This document shows positions 1-7,136 of a DNA stretch of 64,000 bases, in pieces. Position numbers and translations under genes: made by a program. The stretch lies in NCBI GenBank assembly GCA_030752795.1, contig JASMDM010000019.1, positions 53,462 to 117,461 on the forward strand, read 5' to 3'. The stretch comes from SAR202 cluster bacterium (GTDB taxonomy: Bacteria > Chloroflexota > Dehalococcoidia > Lucifugimonadales > UBA1123). The notes beneath the pieces are model-generated. The model was not told the DNA's origin. It was given only the letters and a program-made list of their open reading frames with translations, and searched no databases. How positions within the stretch are numbered: the stretch's first letter is position 1; the number at the start of each line of letters is the position of its first letter.

Positions 1-349
1 CGCCTTTGGCCACCATGACCGGGTCAACAACCACCGGCGTCAGGCCGTGGCTGCGCAATTTGGCCGCGACGGTCTCGATAATCTCGGGACTGGAAAGCAT
101 CCCGGTTTTGACCGCGTCGGTTCCGATGTCGTTGATGATCGCATCGATCTGAGATTCGATGATGCTGATCGGCAGCTCTTGCACGTCGGTCACGCCGAGC
201 GTGTTTTGGGCGGTTATCGCGGTGATGGCCGATGTCCCGTATACGCCCAGCGCGGCGAAGGTCTTCAGGTCGGCTTGAATGCCCGCTCCGCCGCCCGAGT
301 CGGATCCGGCGATGGTCATGGCTCGGGGTATGTTGTGGGCGTCGGGCAT
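1..349 (-). CDS. thiD: Hydroxymethylpyrimidine (phosphomethylpyrimidine) kinase, N-terminal part
   Basis: Phosphorylates HMP and HMP-P to HMP-PP for thiamine synthesis, in the cytoplasm. About 116 N-terminal residues are present; the rest lies beyond the left edge. Read on the minus strand from ATG at 349, the protein starts [20 protein letters not shown], with the ThiD substrate loop [18 protein letters not shown], then [16 protein letters not shown] and the conserved [11 protein letters not shown] at the edge. A GGTGAG ribosome site lies 5 nt upstream. It is the last visible gene of the TPP-riboswitch operon and follows tenA, which makes HMP, so it is probably the next step of salvage. ThiD family membership is clear. 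Whether a ThiE domain is fused downstream cannot be seen. Confidence 0.9.
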   Translation of the reverse strand, partial: MPDAHNIPRAMTIAGSDSGGGAGIQADLKTFAALGVYGTSAITAITAQNTLGVTDVQELPISIIESQIDAIINDIGTDAVKTGMLSSPEIIETVAAKLRSHGLTPVVVDPVMVAKG

Positions 350-582
350 TGTGTCTCACCTCTGGATTTCCGTTTGCTTGGGTTTGTCGAGCGGTTGCGG
401 TGGTGTATCGATTCACGGTGGAACGATCCAACGGCGGCGCCTCAACAGTGGGCATCGGTTGATTGGTCAAGGTCCTTCGACAGGCTCAGGACGAACGGAT
501 GGAGGCGGAGGTTTTGGCGGATTCTGGTGGCGTTGGAGGCTGTGCCCGCGGTTCGATTGGAGTTGTTGCAAGCCGACCGCGC

Positions 583-726
583 CTACTTCTGTTTGGCGGC
601 GTCGCTGCGTTTGCGAATGATGGTCAGGAGACTGCGGACGCTCTTGCCGCTGACGCCCATCTTGCGGCGCTTTCGGCGTTTGCCTTCCCGGCGTTCCCCT
701 TTTGTCGGCCGTTCTCGCTCTTCCAT
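583..726 (-). CDS. Small very basic hypothetical protein
   Basis: A 47-residue ORF between tenA and thiD, 15 nt after the tenA stop. The first half is almost entirely Lys/Arg/Glu (MEERERPTKGERREGKRRKR), followed by a more regular segment MGVSGKSVRSLLTIIRKRSD and a short lysine tail. I do not recognise the family. The composition would suit an RNA- or DNA-binding peptide, but arginine-rich ORFs also arise by chance in GC-rich DNA. It has the right strand and spacing to be cotranscribed with the thiamine genes. Nothing links it to thiamine metabolism. Confidence 0.3.
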   Translation of the reverse strand: MEERERPTKGERREGKRRKRRKMGVSGKSVRSLLTIIRKRSDAAKQK

Positions 727-741
727 GCCTGTCCCTGCCGC

Positions 742-1404
742 TCAGTCGTCCGGCCAGGCGTCGCCTTCGTAGGCCACCTGCCAGAACAGATACTCGTATC
801 GTAACGCCGTGTGGAACAACTCGTCTATGCGTCCATGCCAGGCGCCCGGGTCGGCATTGTCCAAGTACTGGCCCATCCAGGCAACCAGGTCCCCGAGCAC
901 GTCGGGGCCGTGGAGATCGATCCACTCCCGGTAGATCGGATTGTCCGGGGGTTTGCCTTCCGCGAGCAGGCGTGTGCCCCAATCGAGGTACGTTCCCTCG
1001 GTGACGTACAGCACGGCGAGCACGTCCTCGAACCCGCCTTCGAGGCCGGTACGCACGAGGAAGTCGCCGAAGCCGCGGGTTGTTGGCGACGCGCTGGCCG
1101 ACGAGTATTCGGCTTCCGAGGCGCCGAGTTCGTCGAACGCGCGCATGAACAGGTCGTTTTCCGGGTCGAGGATTCCGGTTAGGAACGCGTGCAGCCTGCT
1201 GGCCGAGTCCATGTCCGGGGCCTTGGCCATGCCCATTGAGGTCATGCTGACCAGGTCTCGAACGAAGACGTAGTCCTGAAGGAAGTAGCGTTTGAATTTC
1301 TCGGGAGGCAGCGTTCCGTCGCCCATCTCCACGACGAACGGATGGAATACCATCTGCTCCCAGAGTTTTTCGTATTTGGATTTGAGTTGTTGCGTGAGGG
1401 GCAT
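742..1404 (-). CDS. tenA: TenA-family thiamine-salvage hydrolase (Cys-less, TenA_E-like)
   Basis: TenA/thiaminase II family, 220 aa, the usual length. It hydrolyses aminopyrimidine breakdown products of thiamine to HMP. Seen: N-terminal WEQMVFHPFVVEMGDGTLP and the family motif FKRYFLQDYVFVRD. The segment that carries the nucleophilic cysteine in Bacillus TenA reads here AVLYVTEGTYLDWG, with no Cys and a Glu at residue 136. The C-terminal acidic motif RYEYLFWQ is kept. This pattern fits the TenA_E subgroup, where Glu replaces Cys; plant members are reported to have both amidohydrolase and aminohydrolase activity. It lies downstream of the ThiXYZ-type importer and upstream of thiD, so it is probably the enzyme that turns imported pyrimidine into HMP. 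It ends in TGA. Confidence 0.85.
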   Translation of the reverse strand: MPLTQQLKSKYEKLWEQMVFHPFVVEMGDGTLPPEKFKRYFLQDYVFVRDLVSMTSMGMAKAPDMDSASRLHAFLTGILDPENDLFMRAFDELGASEAEYSSASASPTTRGFGDFLVRTGLEGGFEDVLAVLYVTEGTYLDWGTRLLAEGKPPDNPIYREWIDLHGPDVLGDLVAWMGQYLDNADPGAWHGRIDELFHTALRYEYLFWQVAYEGDAWPDD

Positions 1405-1559
1405 ATTGGGGTTTCCATGTCGATTAGGAGTTTTGTACCGGTGTTAACGAACCTGACATTGTTGTTCGGGACCTGGATAGGTACATGGTCCGCGGGAGGG
1501 TTGGAAACTCTCTCCTACGAATTGCCGATTCTGGCCCGGCGTCCCGGATTGTGGCGCGA

Positions 1560-2582
1560 TTATTTCGCGTAGTCGCTTGAAAATGCTTTCGCCGGATCGA
1601 GTTCGCCGGTTAAGAGGCCCGCGTCTTGCATCCACTTGACGAAGCTGGCCCAGCGCACTGAGTCTTGCTGGCCGAACTCTGCGTCGTTGGTCTTCCAGGC
1701 GGAGACCAGCAGGTCCGCGCCGGGCCGGTCGATGGCCTCGTCTATTTCGTCTTTGTTGGCCTTGACCAGGATGTCCACGCCAGCCTGGGGGTCGCTGATG
1801 GCGTCGGCATAGCCTTTCTTGATGGCTCGCACGAACCGTTCTATGACGTCGGGGTTCGAGTCGATCATCTCTTCGCTGGTCACCATCACGAGCTCGTAGT
1901 AGGCGGGGACGCCCCACTCGTCCATGCGCATGATATTGACGGGGTGGCCCTGATTCTCGAGCAGGATGCTCTCGTGAGTCCAGTAAGCGCCGACCACCGC
2001 ATCGACCGTTCCGCTGATCAGCGATTCGGCCAGGTTGAAGCCCACGTTGACGAGCTCAACGTCGGCGAGGCCTTGAGAGCCGTCGAATTTCAGCATCGTG
2101 TCGAGCAACGGCTCGTTGGTCGGTATGCCCGGATACCCGACCTTCTTGCCGACCAGATCGGCGGGGCGTGCGATGCCCGACGATTCGAGCGCCATGACCG
2201 AGTTCAGCGGATATTGCACCATGCCGACCACGGAGACAACGGGAACGCCCTGGGCTCTCGCTAGAAGCACGTCGGGTTGATAGCTGATCCCGAAATCGTC
2301 CGCGCCCGCTCCTACTGTCTGGAGCACAGTGGAAGGGTCGACGGGAGTGTAGAGTTCGACGTCGAGGTTCTCTTCTTCGAAGTAACCCTTGTCTTCGGCG
2401 ATGTAGAGCCCCAGATGGTTGGCGTTCGGGTACCAGTCTAACGCCAGTTTGATGGAAGCCCGCTCCGACTCGTCGGAGCCGCAGGCAACCAGCAAAGCAA
2501 CGATTGTCGCCACGATCACTGCCACCATTGGCTTAGGCACGATTTTCTCGATCACGATTTGCACCTCATTACCCTCAGTCAA
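1560..2582 (-). CDS. thiY: NMT1/THI5-like pyrimidine-binding lipoprotein of ABC importer
   Basis: Periplasmic or surface substrate-binding protein of the ThiXYZ-type importer for HMP precursors such as formylaminopyrimidine; 340 aa as read. A signal segment (MVAVIVATIVALLVACGSD) carries lipobox LVAC, so it is a lipoprotein. The mature part opens with IKLALDWYPNANHLGLYIAE, the hallmark of the NMT1/THI5 fold. Later DLVGKKVGYPG, GYADAISDPQAG and a C-terminal WMQDAGLL also match the family. Its ATG overlaps the thiX stop as ATGA. The true start may be an internal Met nearer the signal peptide. TPP-riboswitch control and the tenA/thiD neighbours support a pyrimidine rather than an alkanesulfonate substrate. 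Confidence 0.88.
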   Translation of the reverse strand: MTEGNEVQIVIEKIVPKPMVAVIVATIVALLVACGSDESERASIKLALDWYPNANHLGLYIAEDKGYFEEENLDVELYTPVDPSTVLQTVGAGADDFGISYQPDVLLARAQGVPVVSVVGMVQYPLNSVMALESSGIARPADLVGKKVGYPGIPTNEPLLDTMLKFDGSQGLADVELVNVGFNLAESLISGTVDAVVGAYWTHESILLENQGHPVNIMRMDEWGVPAYYELVMVTSEEMIDSNPDVIERFVRAIKKGYADAISDPQAGVDILVKANKDEIDEAIDRPGADLLVSAWKTNDAEFGQQDSVRWASFVKWMQDAGLLTGELDPAKAFSSDYAK

Positions 2583-3409
2583 ATCCCATGTTGGTCGCTT
2601 GAGCTATGCTGCCACGGCAGCGCGACCCTTTCGACAATGCCCACGAGTGTGAATAGTCCGACGCCCATCGCGGACAGTATCGTGATCGCCGCGAAAACCC
2701 GTTCGGTTAGGAACAGCGGTTTGGATCGAATCATCAGATAACCGAGCCCTTCGCTGGAGCCCACCCACTCGCCGATGACGGCGCCTATCACGCTTACGGC
2801 AATCGCCACGCGCATGCCTGAAAACAGGTATGGCAGCGAGGTGGGCGCCTGGATTTTTGCGAATATCTGCCAACGATTCGCGCCGAGAGTCCGCATGAGT
2901 GAGATCGTGTCCGCGTCAGCGGATTTCAGACCGTCGGCCATGTTGACCGCGATCGGGAAGAAGCTAATCAACGCCACCACGATCACTTTCGGCGCCAGGC
3001 CATATCCGACCCAGATCAGGAGCATCGGCGCGATGACGATGATCGGGATCGTTTGCGATGCGATCACGAACGGGTACAGCGCTCGTTCCACGGTCCGAGA
3101 CAGACCGATGGTCGACGCCAGCGCGACGCCGGCCGCGAGCGCGAGCCCGAATCCGATGGCGATCTCTTCCAACGTCACCCAAGAATGGCGGGCGAGCAAT
3201 CCGGCGCTGTCGCCAATCGTCGCCACGACCGCGGACGGCGCCGGCAAAAGCCACTTTTCGATGTCGAACACCCGGACATATCCCTCCCAGAGCACGATGA
3301 TGCCAGCGACGATTGCCAGCGCGGGCAGCCACCGAGCTCCGAAAGCACGTGCCGAGGATTGCCAATCATGGCGGTTGGTCGATTCCGGGGCTACAGTCGC
3401 CCTGCTCAC
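2579..3409 (-). CDS. thiX: ABC transporter permease for thiamine-pyrimidine precursor
   Basis: Inner-membrane permease of the BPD_transp_1 (SsuC/TauC-like) family, 276 aa, with about six membrane segments. Examples are WLPALAIVAGIIVLWEGYV near residue 28 and VIVVALISFFPIAVNMADGL near residue 150. The cytoplasmic EAA-type loop is at SADADTISLMRTLGANRWQ, where the ATPase docks. It overlaps thiZ upstream and thiY downstream by 4 bp each (ATGA), a sign of translational coupling. The function is inferred from the operon, because permease sequence alone does not separate the ThiX, SsuC and TauC subfamilies. Confidence 0.87.
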   Translation of the reverse strand: MSRATVAPESTNRHDWQSSARAFGARWLPALAIVAGIIVLWEGYVRVFDIEKWLLPAPSAVVATIGDSAGLLARHSWVTLEEIAIGFGLALAAGVALASTIGLSRTVERALYPFVIASQTIPIIVIAPMLLIWVGYGLAPKVIVVALISFFPIAVNMADGLKSADADTISLMRTLGANRWQIFAKIQAPTSLPYLFSGMRVAIAVSVIGAVIGEWVGSSEGLGYLMIRSKPLFLTERVFAAITILSAMGVGLFTLVGIVERVALPWQHSSSDQHGI

Positions 3410-4278
3410 GACAGATCACCCGGTTGCTTTGACGCGTCTTCGGCGCGAATCGTGGCGAGCAGCTTCGCCTTCAAATCCACGAATGCCGGCGATGTCAGCA
3501 TCTCCAGCTTTCGAGGCCGTGGCAGGTCGATGGGGATGTCCAGCGTCATCGTGCCCGGTCGCGCCGACATCACGTATACTCTGTCGGACAGGAAGATCGC
3601 TTCGTCGACGTCGTGGGTGACCATCACGATTGTTTTGTTGAGCTCCCGCCACAGGCTCAGCAGCCACTCGTGTATCTGGGAGCGATTGAGCGCATCGAGC
3701 GCGCCGAACGGTTCGTCCAAGAGGAACACTTTCTGGTTCGCAAGCACCGTTCGCAAAAAGGCCGCTCGTTGCCGCATCCCGCCCGACAGCGCGCTCGGAT
3801 ACTCGTCCTCGAAGCCGCGCAGACCGAACTGATCCAGCAGTGCATCCGCACGGGCACGCGCTTCGCGCTTAGAGACGCCCTGCAACTCGAGCCCTATGAC
3901 GGCGTTGCCCATGACGGTTCGCCAAGGCAGCAGCAGGTCCTTCTGTTGCATGTAGCCGACGGTTCCGAGACGGCGCGGATCCTGCTTGCCGTGAATCTCG
4001 AGGATCCCCGACATCGGCTCGTCGAGTCCGGCGACGATGTTGAGGAGAGTGCTCTTCCCGCAACCGCTGGGTCCGATGATGCTGACGAATTCGCCTTCGG
4101 CGGCCCGGAAGTCGACCGAATCGAGCACCGCCAATCGATGGTCTCCCTGGTTGAACGACTTGTTCAGCGCCCGGACATCGATGATTGGTCCGGACTTGGA
4201 CGGCATCGGCTCGGTCCGCTCCCGCGCATCTTGGGAGTGGCCGATCTCGTCGACTGGCTTTCGGGATGCCACCAACAT
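3406..4278 (-). CDS. thiZ: ABC transporter ATP-binding protein for thiamine-pyrimidine precursor
   Basis: Cytoplasmic ATPase of the ThiXYZ-type importer, 290 aa as read. All nucleotide-binding motifs are present: Walker A GPSGCGKST, Q-loop at GYMQQKDLLLPWR, signature LSGGMRQR, Walker B VFLLDEPFGALD and switch His in VMVTHDVDEA. The family usually starts just before IIDVRALNKSF, so the true start may be the internal ATG at 4206 (MPSKSG) and not 4278; no ribosome site decides between them. It is the first gene after the TPP riboswitch and terminator, so it is expected to be off when TPP is plentiful. Confidence 0.9.
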   Translation of the reverse strand: MLVASRKPVDEIGHSQDARERTEPMPSKSGPIIDVRALNKSFNQGDHRLAVLDSVDFRAAEGEFVSIIGPSGCGKSTLLNIVAGLDEPMSGILEIHGKQDPRRLGTVGYMQQKDLLLPWRTVMGNAVIGLELQGVSKREARARADALLDQFGLRGFEDEYPSALSGGMRQRAAFLRTVLANQKVFLLDEPFGALDALNRSQIHEWLLSLWRELNKTIVMVTHDVDEAIFLSDRVYVMSARPGTMTLDIPIDLPRPRKLEMLTSPAFVDLKAKLLATIRAEDASKQPGDLS

Positions 4279-4372
4279 TCAGTCCCCGCCGGATCGCTCC
4301 GCTCGAAGCGAACCCGGTGCTCGCTTCGTCTGTCGCGTTGTTCCACGTCATCACAAACGACAAATTGCAGCC

Positions 4373-4404
4373 AAATAAAAAAGCCGCCCTGCCAACTGGG
4401 CGGC
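4373..4404 (-). terminator. Intrinsic terminator of the TPP riboswitch
   Basis: On the minus strand a perfect 7-bp hairpin (GCCGCCC, 8-nt loop, GGGCGGC) runs straight into TTTTTTATTT. It lies just downstream of the TPP aptamer and upstream of thiZ, the position of an expression-platform terminator. Confidence 0.9.
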
Positions 4405-4417
4405 CTTGCGAATTCCG

Positions 4418-4518
4418 GGAAACCTCGTCCCTTCGCTGGCATTACCCAGATCAGGTTCTCGGGGTCGACAGCGTCTCGGCTGCCCTCTCAGCCTGGCTTC
4501 CCAAGCTCCCCCCGGGTG
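4418..4518 (-). promoter_or_regulatory. TPP (THI-box) riboswitch aptamer
   Basis: Read on the minus strand, the conserved blocks occur in order: GGGGAGC, the pyrimidine-sensing GGCTGAGAGGG, then ACCCCGAGAACCTGATCTGG and GTAATGCCAGCGAAGGGA. These are the P2/P3 and P4/P5 consensus elements of the TPP aptamer. A terminator follows at 4373-4404, so control is probably by transcription termination. It controls thiZXY-tenA-thiD. Confidence 0.96.
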
Positions 4519-4539
4519 ATCATATTTCAACTTGGGGCA

Positions 4540-4569
4540 AGTCTATCCGCGTGCCCGCATTACTGTCAA
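4540..4569 (-). promoter_or_regulatory. Promoter of the thiamine salvage operon
   Basis: On the minus strand a perfect -35 TTGACA (4564-4569), an 18-bp spacer and -10 TAGACT (4540-4545) lie just upstream of the TPP aptamer. The start site is predicted near 4533. Confidence 0.75.
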
Positions 4570-4616
4570 GCTATGTGATATCTGGCCGTCACAAGCGCTT
4601 CAAGGCACGGGACAGC

Positions 4617-4784
4617 CTAACCGCCGTGGCATTTCTTGAACTTCTTGCCGCTGCCGCACGGGCACCGTGAGTTGCGCCCGACCTTCCCAGCCGCGCGCAC
4701 CTTCTCGGTGTCTGCCCTGTTCGTTTGACAAGCGACGCAGGTGCATCCGGTCGGGTGCTCTTCTATCCAGTTCGGCCTGATCAT
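4617..4784 (-). CDS. Small SEC-C zinc-motif protein
   Basis: A 55-aa ORF starting at ATG 4784 ([20 protein letters not shown]) and ending in the complete SEC-C motif [16 protein letters not shown]. The SEC-C motif ([13 protein letters not shown]) is the zinc-binding tail known from SecA, where it contacts SecB and ribosomes, and from many small proteins. The N-terminal half has another cysteine cluster (CTCVAC), so it may bind two zinc ions. An in-frame TGA just upstream fixes the start at 4784. It is divergent from the DEAD-box helicase gene. The specific role is unknown. Confidence 0.72.
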   Translation of the reverse strand: MIRPNWIEEHPTGCTCVACQTNRADTEKVRAAGKVGRNSRCPCGSGKKFKKCHGG

Positions 4785-4910
4785 GAGACCTCATATTAAC
4801 ACTTGTTGTAGCCGGCATCCCACGGTTCGACGGCGTCGCTCGCGATGCTGGAAATCCTATCGGGCATGAATACTGTACAGGACGTTGAGCAGGAGCGTCG
4901 AGCGTAGGCA

Positions 4911-4939
4911 TTCGCCTCAAAGCCAATAGCTGTTACAAT
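4911..4939 (+). promoter_or_regulatory. Candidate promoter of the DEAD-box helicase gene
   Basis: A -10 TACAAT (4934-4939) with a weak -35 TTCGCC (4911-4916) at 17-bp spacing. The same TACAAT hexamer precedes metH and the aldolase gene at 26479. A leader of roughly 50-80 nt would result. Confidence 0.35.
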
Positions 4940-5000
4940 GGTTCGTTGACGTCGATACAAATCTGAAAAAAAGACAAGACATTAGGGCTAAGAGTGTAAC

Positions 5001-6602
5001 TTGGCTCAATGCAGTCAAGGAGCACCCCAACTGAAATTCGAACAATTTGACCTAGACCGACGCATTCTCGCCGGCGTGAATGCAACGGGCTACACCGAAC
5101 CCACGCCCATCCAAGAACAAGCCATCCCCGCGGTACTCGAAGGCAAAGACCTGCTGGGCGTGGCTCAAACCGGCACCGGAAAGACCGCGGCGTTCATCCT
5201 ACCCCTCCTGCAGCGACTGATGACCGACTATGCGCCGCGCCGAATCAGAGCTTTGATTGTGGCGCCGACTCGCGAGTTGGCGGAGCAGATCCACCAGACA
5301 GCCGTGGATCTGGGCGCCAACACTAAAACCCGCAGCGTTGCCATATACGGCGGCGTGAGCAAGAACCCCCAGATCACGACGCTCAGGCGCGGCGTTGAGA
5401 TCGTCGTCGCGTGTCCGGGCCGCCTGCTCGACCACATTCGCGACGGCAACATCGACATCTCGCAGATCGACGTGCTGGTGTTGGACGAAGCGGACATGAT
5501 GTGCGACATGGGCTTTCTGCCCGACATCCGTCGCATCCTCGAATACGTTCCCGATCAACGCCAAACCTTGTTCTTCAGCGCCACGATGCCTGACGAGATC
5601 CGGGCGCTGACGAAAGACATTCTGACAAACCCGACGACCGTGCAGATCGGCATGATGGCGCCGGTCGAGACCGTCACCCACGCCCTTTACCCGGTGGGCG
5701 AACGCATGAAGACCCGCATGCTGATGGCGCTTCTGGAAAAGGAAGCCACCGGACGAGTTCTGGTGTTCACCCGCACGAAACACCGAGCTCGCAGGGTCGC
5801 GCAAGACCTGGAGCGAAAACGGTACCGCGTCGCCGCGCTGCAGGGCAACATGGCGCAGGCGCGCCGGCAAGCGGCGCTGGACGGATTCCGTGACGGCAGG
5901 TACGACATCCTGGTGGCCACGGACATTGCTTCACGCGGCATCGACGTCTCGCAGATATCCCACGTCATCAACTACGACATGCCGATGACGGTCGACGCCT
6001 ACACGCATCGCATCGGCAGGACCGGGCGCGCGCATGAAACAGGCGAGGCGCTCACGCTGATGGTGCACGAAGACGAGTCACTGGTGCGCCGAATCGAGAA
6101 GCTTCTGCGAACCAGGATCGAGCGACGCAGGCTGCCTGATTTCGATTATGGCGGATACTCGCCAATCCGACAATCGTCCGATGATCGGCAACCTCGCGAC
6201 AATGGCAGGGGACGCCCGAGCGACAACGGATACCGGCGAAACGGCAACGCGACGTCTTACGCCAGGAGCGAACCCAGGCGGAACGGCAGAGCTCCGGTCA
6301 GGGCCCAGAACGGGGCCGACGGCGACGTGACGCCATACGACAGGAGCGAGCCAAGGCGATACGGCAACGCAACGCCATCTGACAGGAACGAACCGAGGCG
6401 CAACGGCAGACCTCAAGTCCAGTCGAACGGCGCCGACGCCAACCCGTCTCAGACTACGCCAGGCACTGGCCGGACCGTGTACAGCGCTTCTCCTTCGAGA
6501 ACGCCCAACAACGGCGCGGGTTCCAACGGGCAGCAGCAGCGTCGTCGACGGCCGCATCGCGGGAAGAGGTACGTACCGGCAGGCGGCAGGCCGCGAGCCT
6601 GA
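5001..6602 (+). CDS. DEAD-box RNA helicase, RhlE-like, with basic repeat tail
   Basis: ATP-dependent RNA helicase. Motifs in order: Q motif GYTEPTPIQEQAI, Walker A AQTGTGKT, PTRELAEQ, DEAD (VLDEADMMCDMGF), SAT, then VLVFTRTKHRARRVAQDL, ATDIASRGIDV and HRIGRTGRA. From about residue 375 the catalytic core gives way to a roughly 150-residue low-complexity tail with repeats around RSEPRRNG and DRSEPRRYGN, likely an RNA-binding or condensate-type extension as in cold-shock and ribosome-assembly helicases. There is no ATG start: the options are TTG 5001 with poor ribosome site, or CTG 5031 with AAGGAG 8 nt upstream, which would give MKFEQFDLD, the typical N-terminus. The family is certain; the exact ortholog is not. 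Confidence 0.93.
   Translation: MAQCSQGAPQLKFEQFDLDRRILAGVNATGYTEPTPIQEQAIPAVLEGKDLLGVAQTGTGKTAAFILPLLQRLMTDYAPRRIRALIVAPTRELAEQIHQTAVDLGANTKTRSVAIYGGVSKNPQITTLRRGVEIVVACPGRLLDHIRDGNIDISQIDVLVLDEADMMCDMGFLPDIRRILEYVPDQRQTLFFSATMPDEIRALTKDILTNPTTVQIGMMAPVETVTHALYPVGERMKTRMLMALLEKEATGRVLVFTRTKHRARRVAQDLERKRYRVAALQGNMAQARRQAALDGFRDGRYDILVATDIASRGIDVSQISHVINYDMPMTVDAYTHRIGRTGRAHETGEALTLMVHEDESLVRRIEKLLRTRIERRRLPDFDYGGYSPIRQSSDDRQPRDNGRGRPSDNGYRRNGNATSYARSEPRRNGRAPVRAQNGADGDVTPYDRSEPRRYGNATPSDRNEPRRNGRPQVQSNGADANPSQTTPGTGRTVYSASPSRTPNNGAGSNGQQQRRRRPHRGKRYVPAGGRPRA
5017..5022 (+). promoter_or_regulatory. Ribosome binding site favouring a CTG start
   Basis: AAGGAG lies 8 nt before CTG 5031 in the helicase frame. 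TTG 5001 has no comparable site, and no in-frame ATG lies nearby. The family N-terminus also fits the CTG. Confidence 0.4.
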
Positions 6603-6610
6603 CGCTTAGG

Positions 6611-7095
6611 CTACGCCCATCGGCGCAGGATCTCTTCCACCGGCGTGAACTCACCCGCCCACCATTCGTAGGCTTTGATGCCCTCGTCTTTGAGGACACG
6701 TCCCAGGACGAACATCGCCGGTTTCAATCGCTCGGTTAACTCGTCGAGCTTGACGTAGGGTCGATTCCGCTTGCCGAACGCTTCGTAGCCGACGCTGTAG
6801 ACAACGCCCGCCAGCGGCGTGGGCAGGATCGAACCGCTGCACAGGACGCACGGCGCCGTGCTCGAGTAGAGCGTCGATGCGGCGAGCTCATCCTCCGACA
6901 GCTCCTTGCGCGCCTCCACGACGAGCCTGTATTCGGCATGTTGGAAGCTGTCGTCGTCGGTATTGACCGTGTTCAACGCTCGTATGACGATCTCACCGTC
7001 GCGCACCACATGGCGCCGAATGGCTCGTCGCCGGCTTTGCCAGCCTCGATCGCCAGTCTGTGGCATTCTCTGATGAATTCGTGGTGCCCTTCCAT
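6611..7095 (-). pseudogene. Cytidine/deoxycytidylate deaminase family protein, frameshifted
   Basis: A zinc-dependent nucleobase/nucleoside deaminase-fold enzyme of about 160 aa. The gene starts at ATG 7095 behind an excellent GGAGGTGAC site, encoding MEGHHEFIRECHRLAIEAGK and reaching DEPFGA. Near 7007-7014 the frame slips by one base (a C seems lost), and the rest continues as VVRDGEIVIRALNTVNTDDD. The zinc motifs are intact in the second frame: HAE (QHAEYRL) and PCVLCSG. Without the indel the protein is complete and has all catalytic residues, so this is either a very recent pseudogene or a sequencing error. Substrate unknown; similar to the family with guanine and tRNA-adenosine deaminases. 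Confidence 0.8.
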
Positions 7096-7136
7096 GTCAC
7101 CTCCCGATCTACTCTGCCCCGTTTTCGCCATTCGCT

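Noticed and set aside
742..4278. Genome-wide reassignment of UGA to Trp
   Set aside because: tenA, thiX, thiZ, sigma-type operon genes and the SnoaL gene end in TGA, several in ATGA overlaps with the next start. UGA terminates normally, so only local readthrough, decay or error remain.
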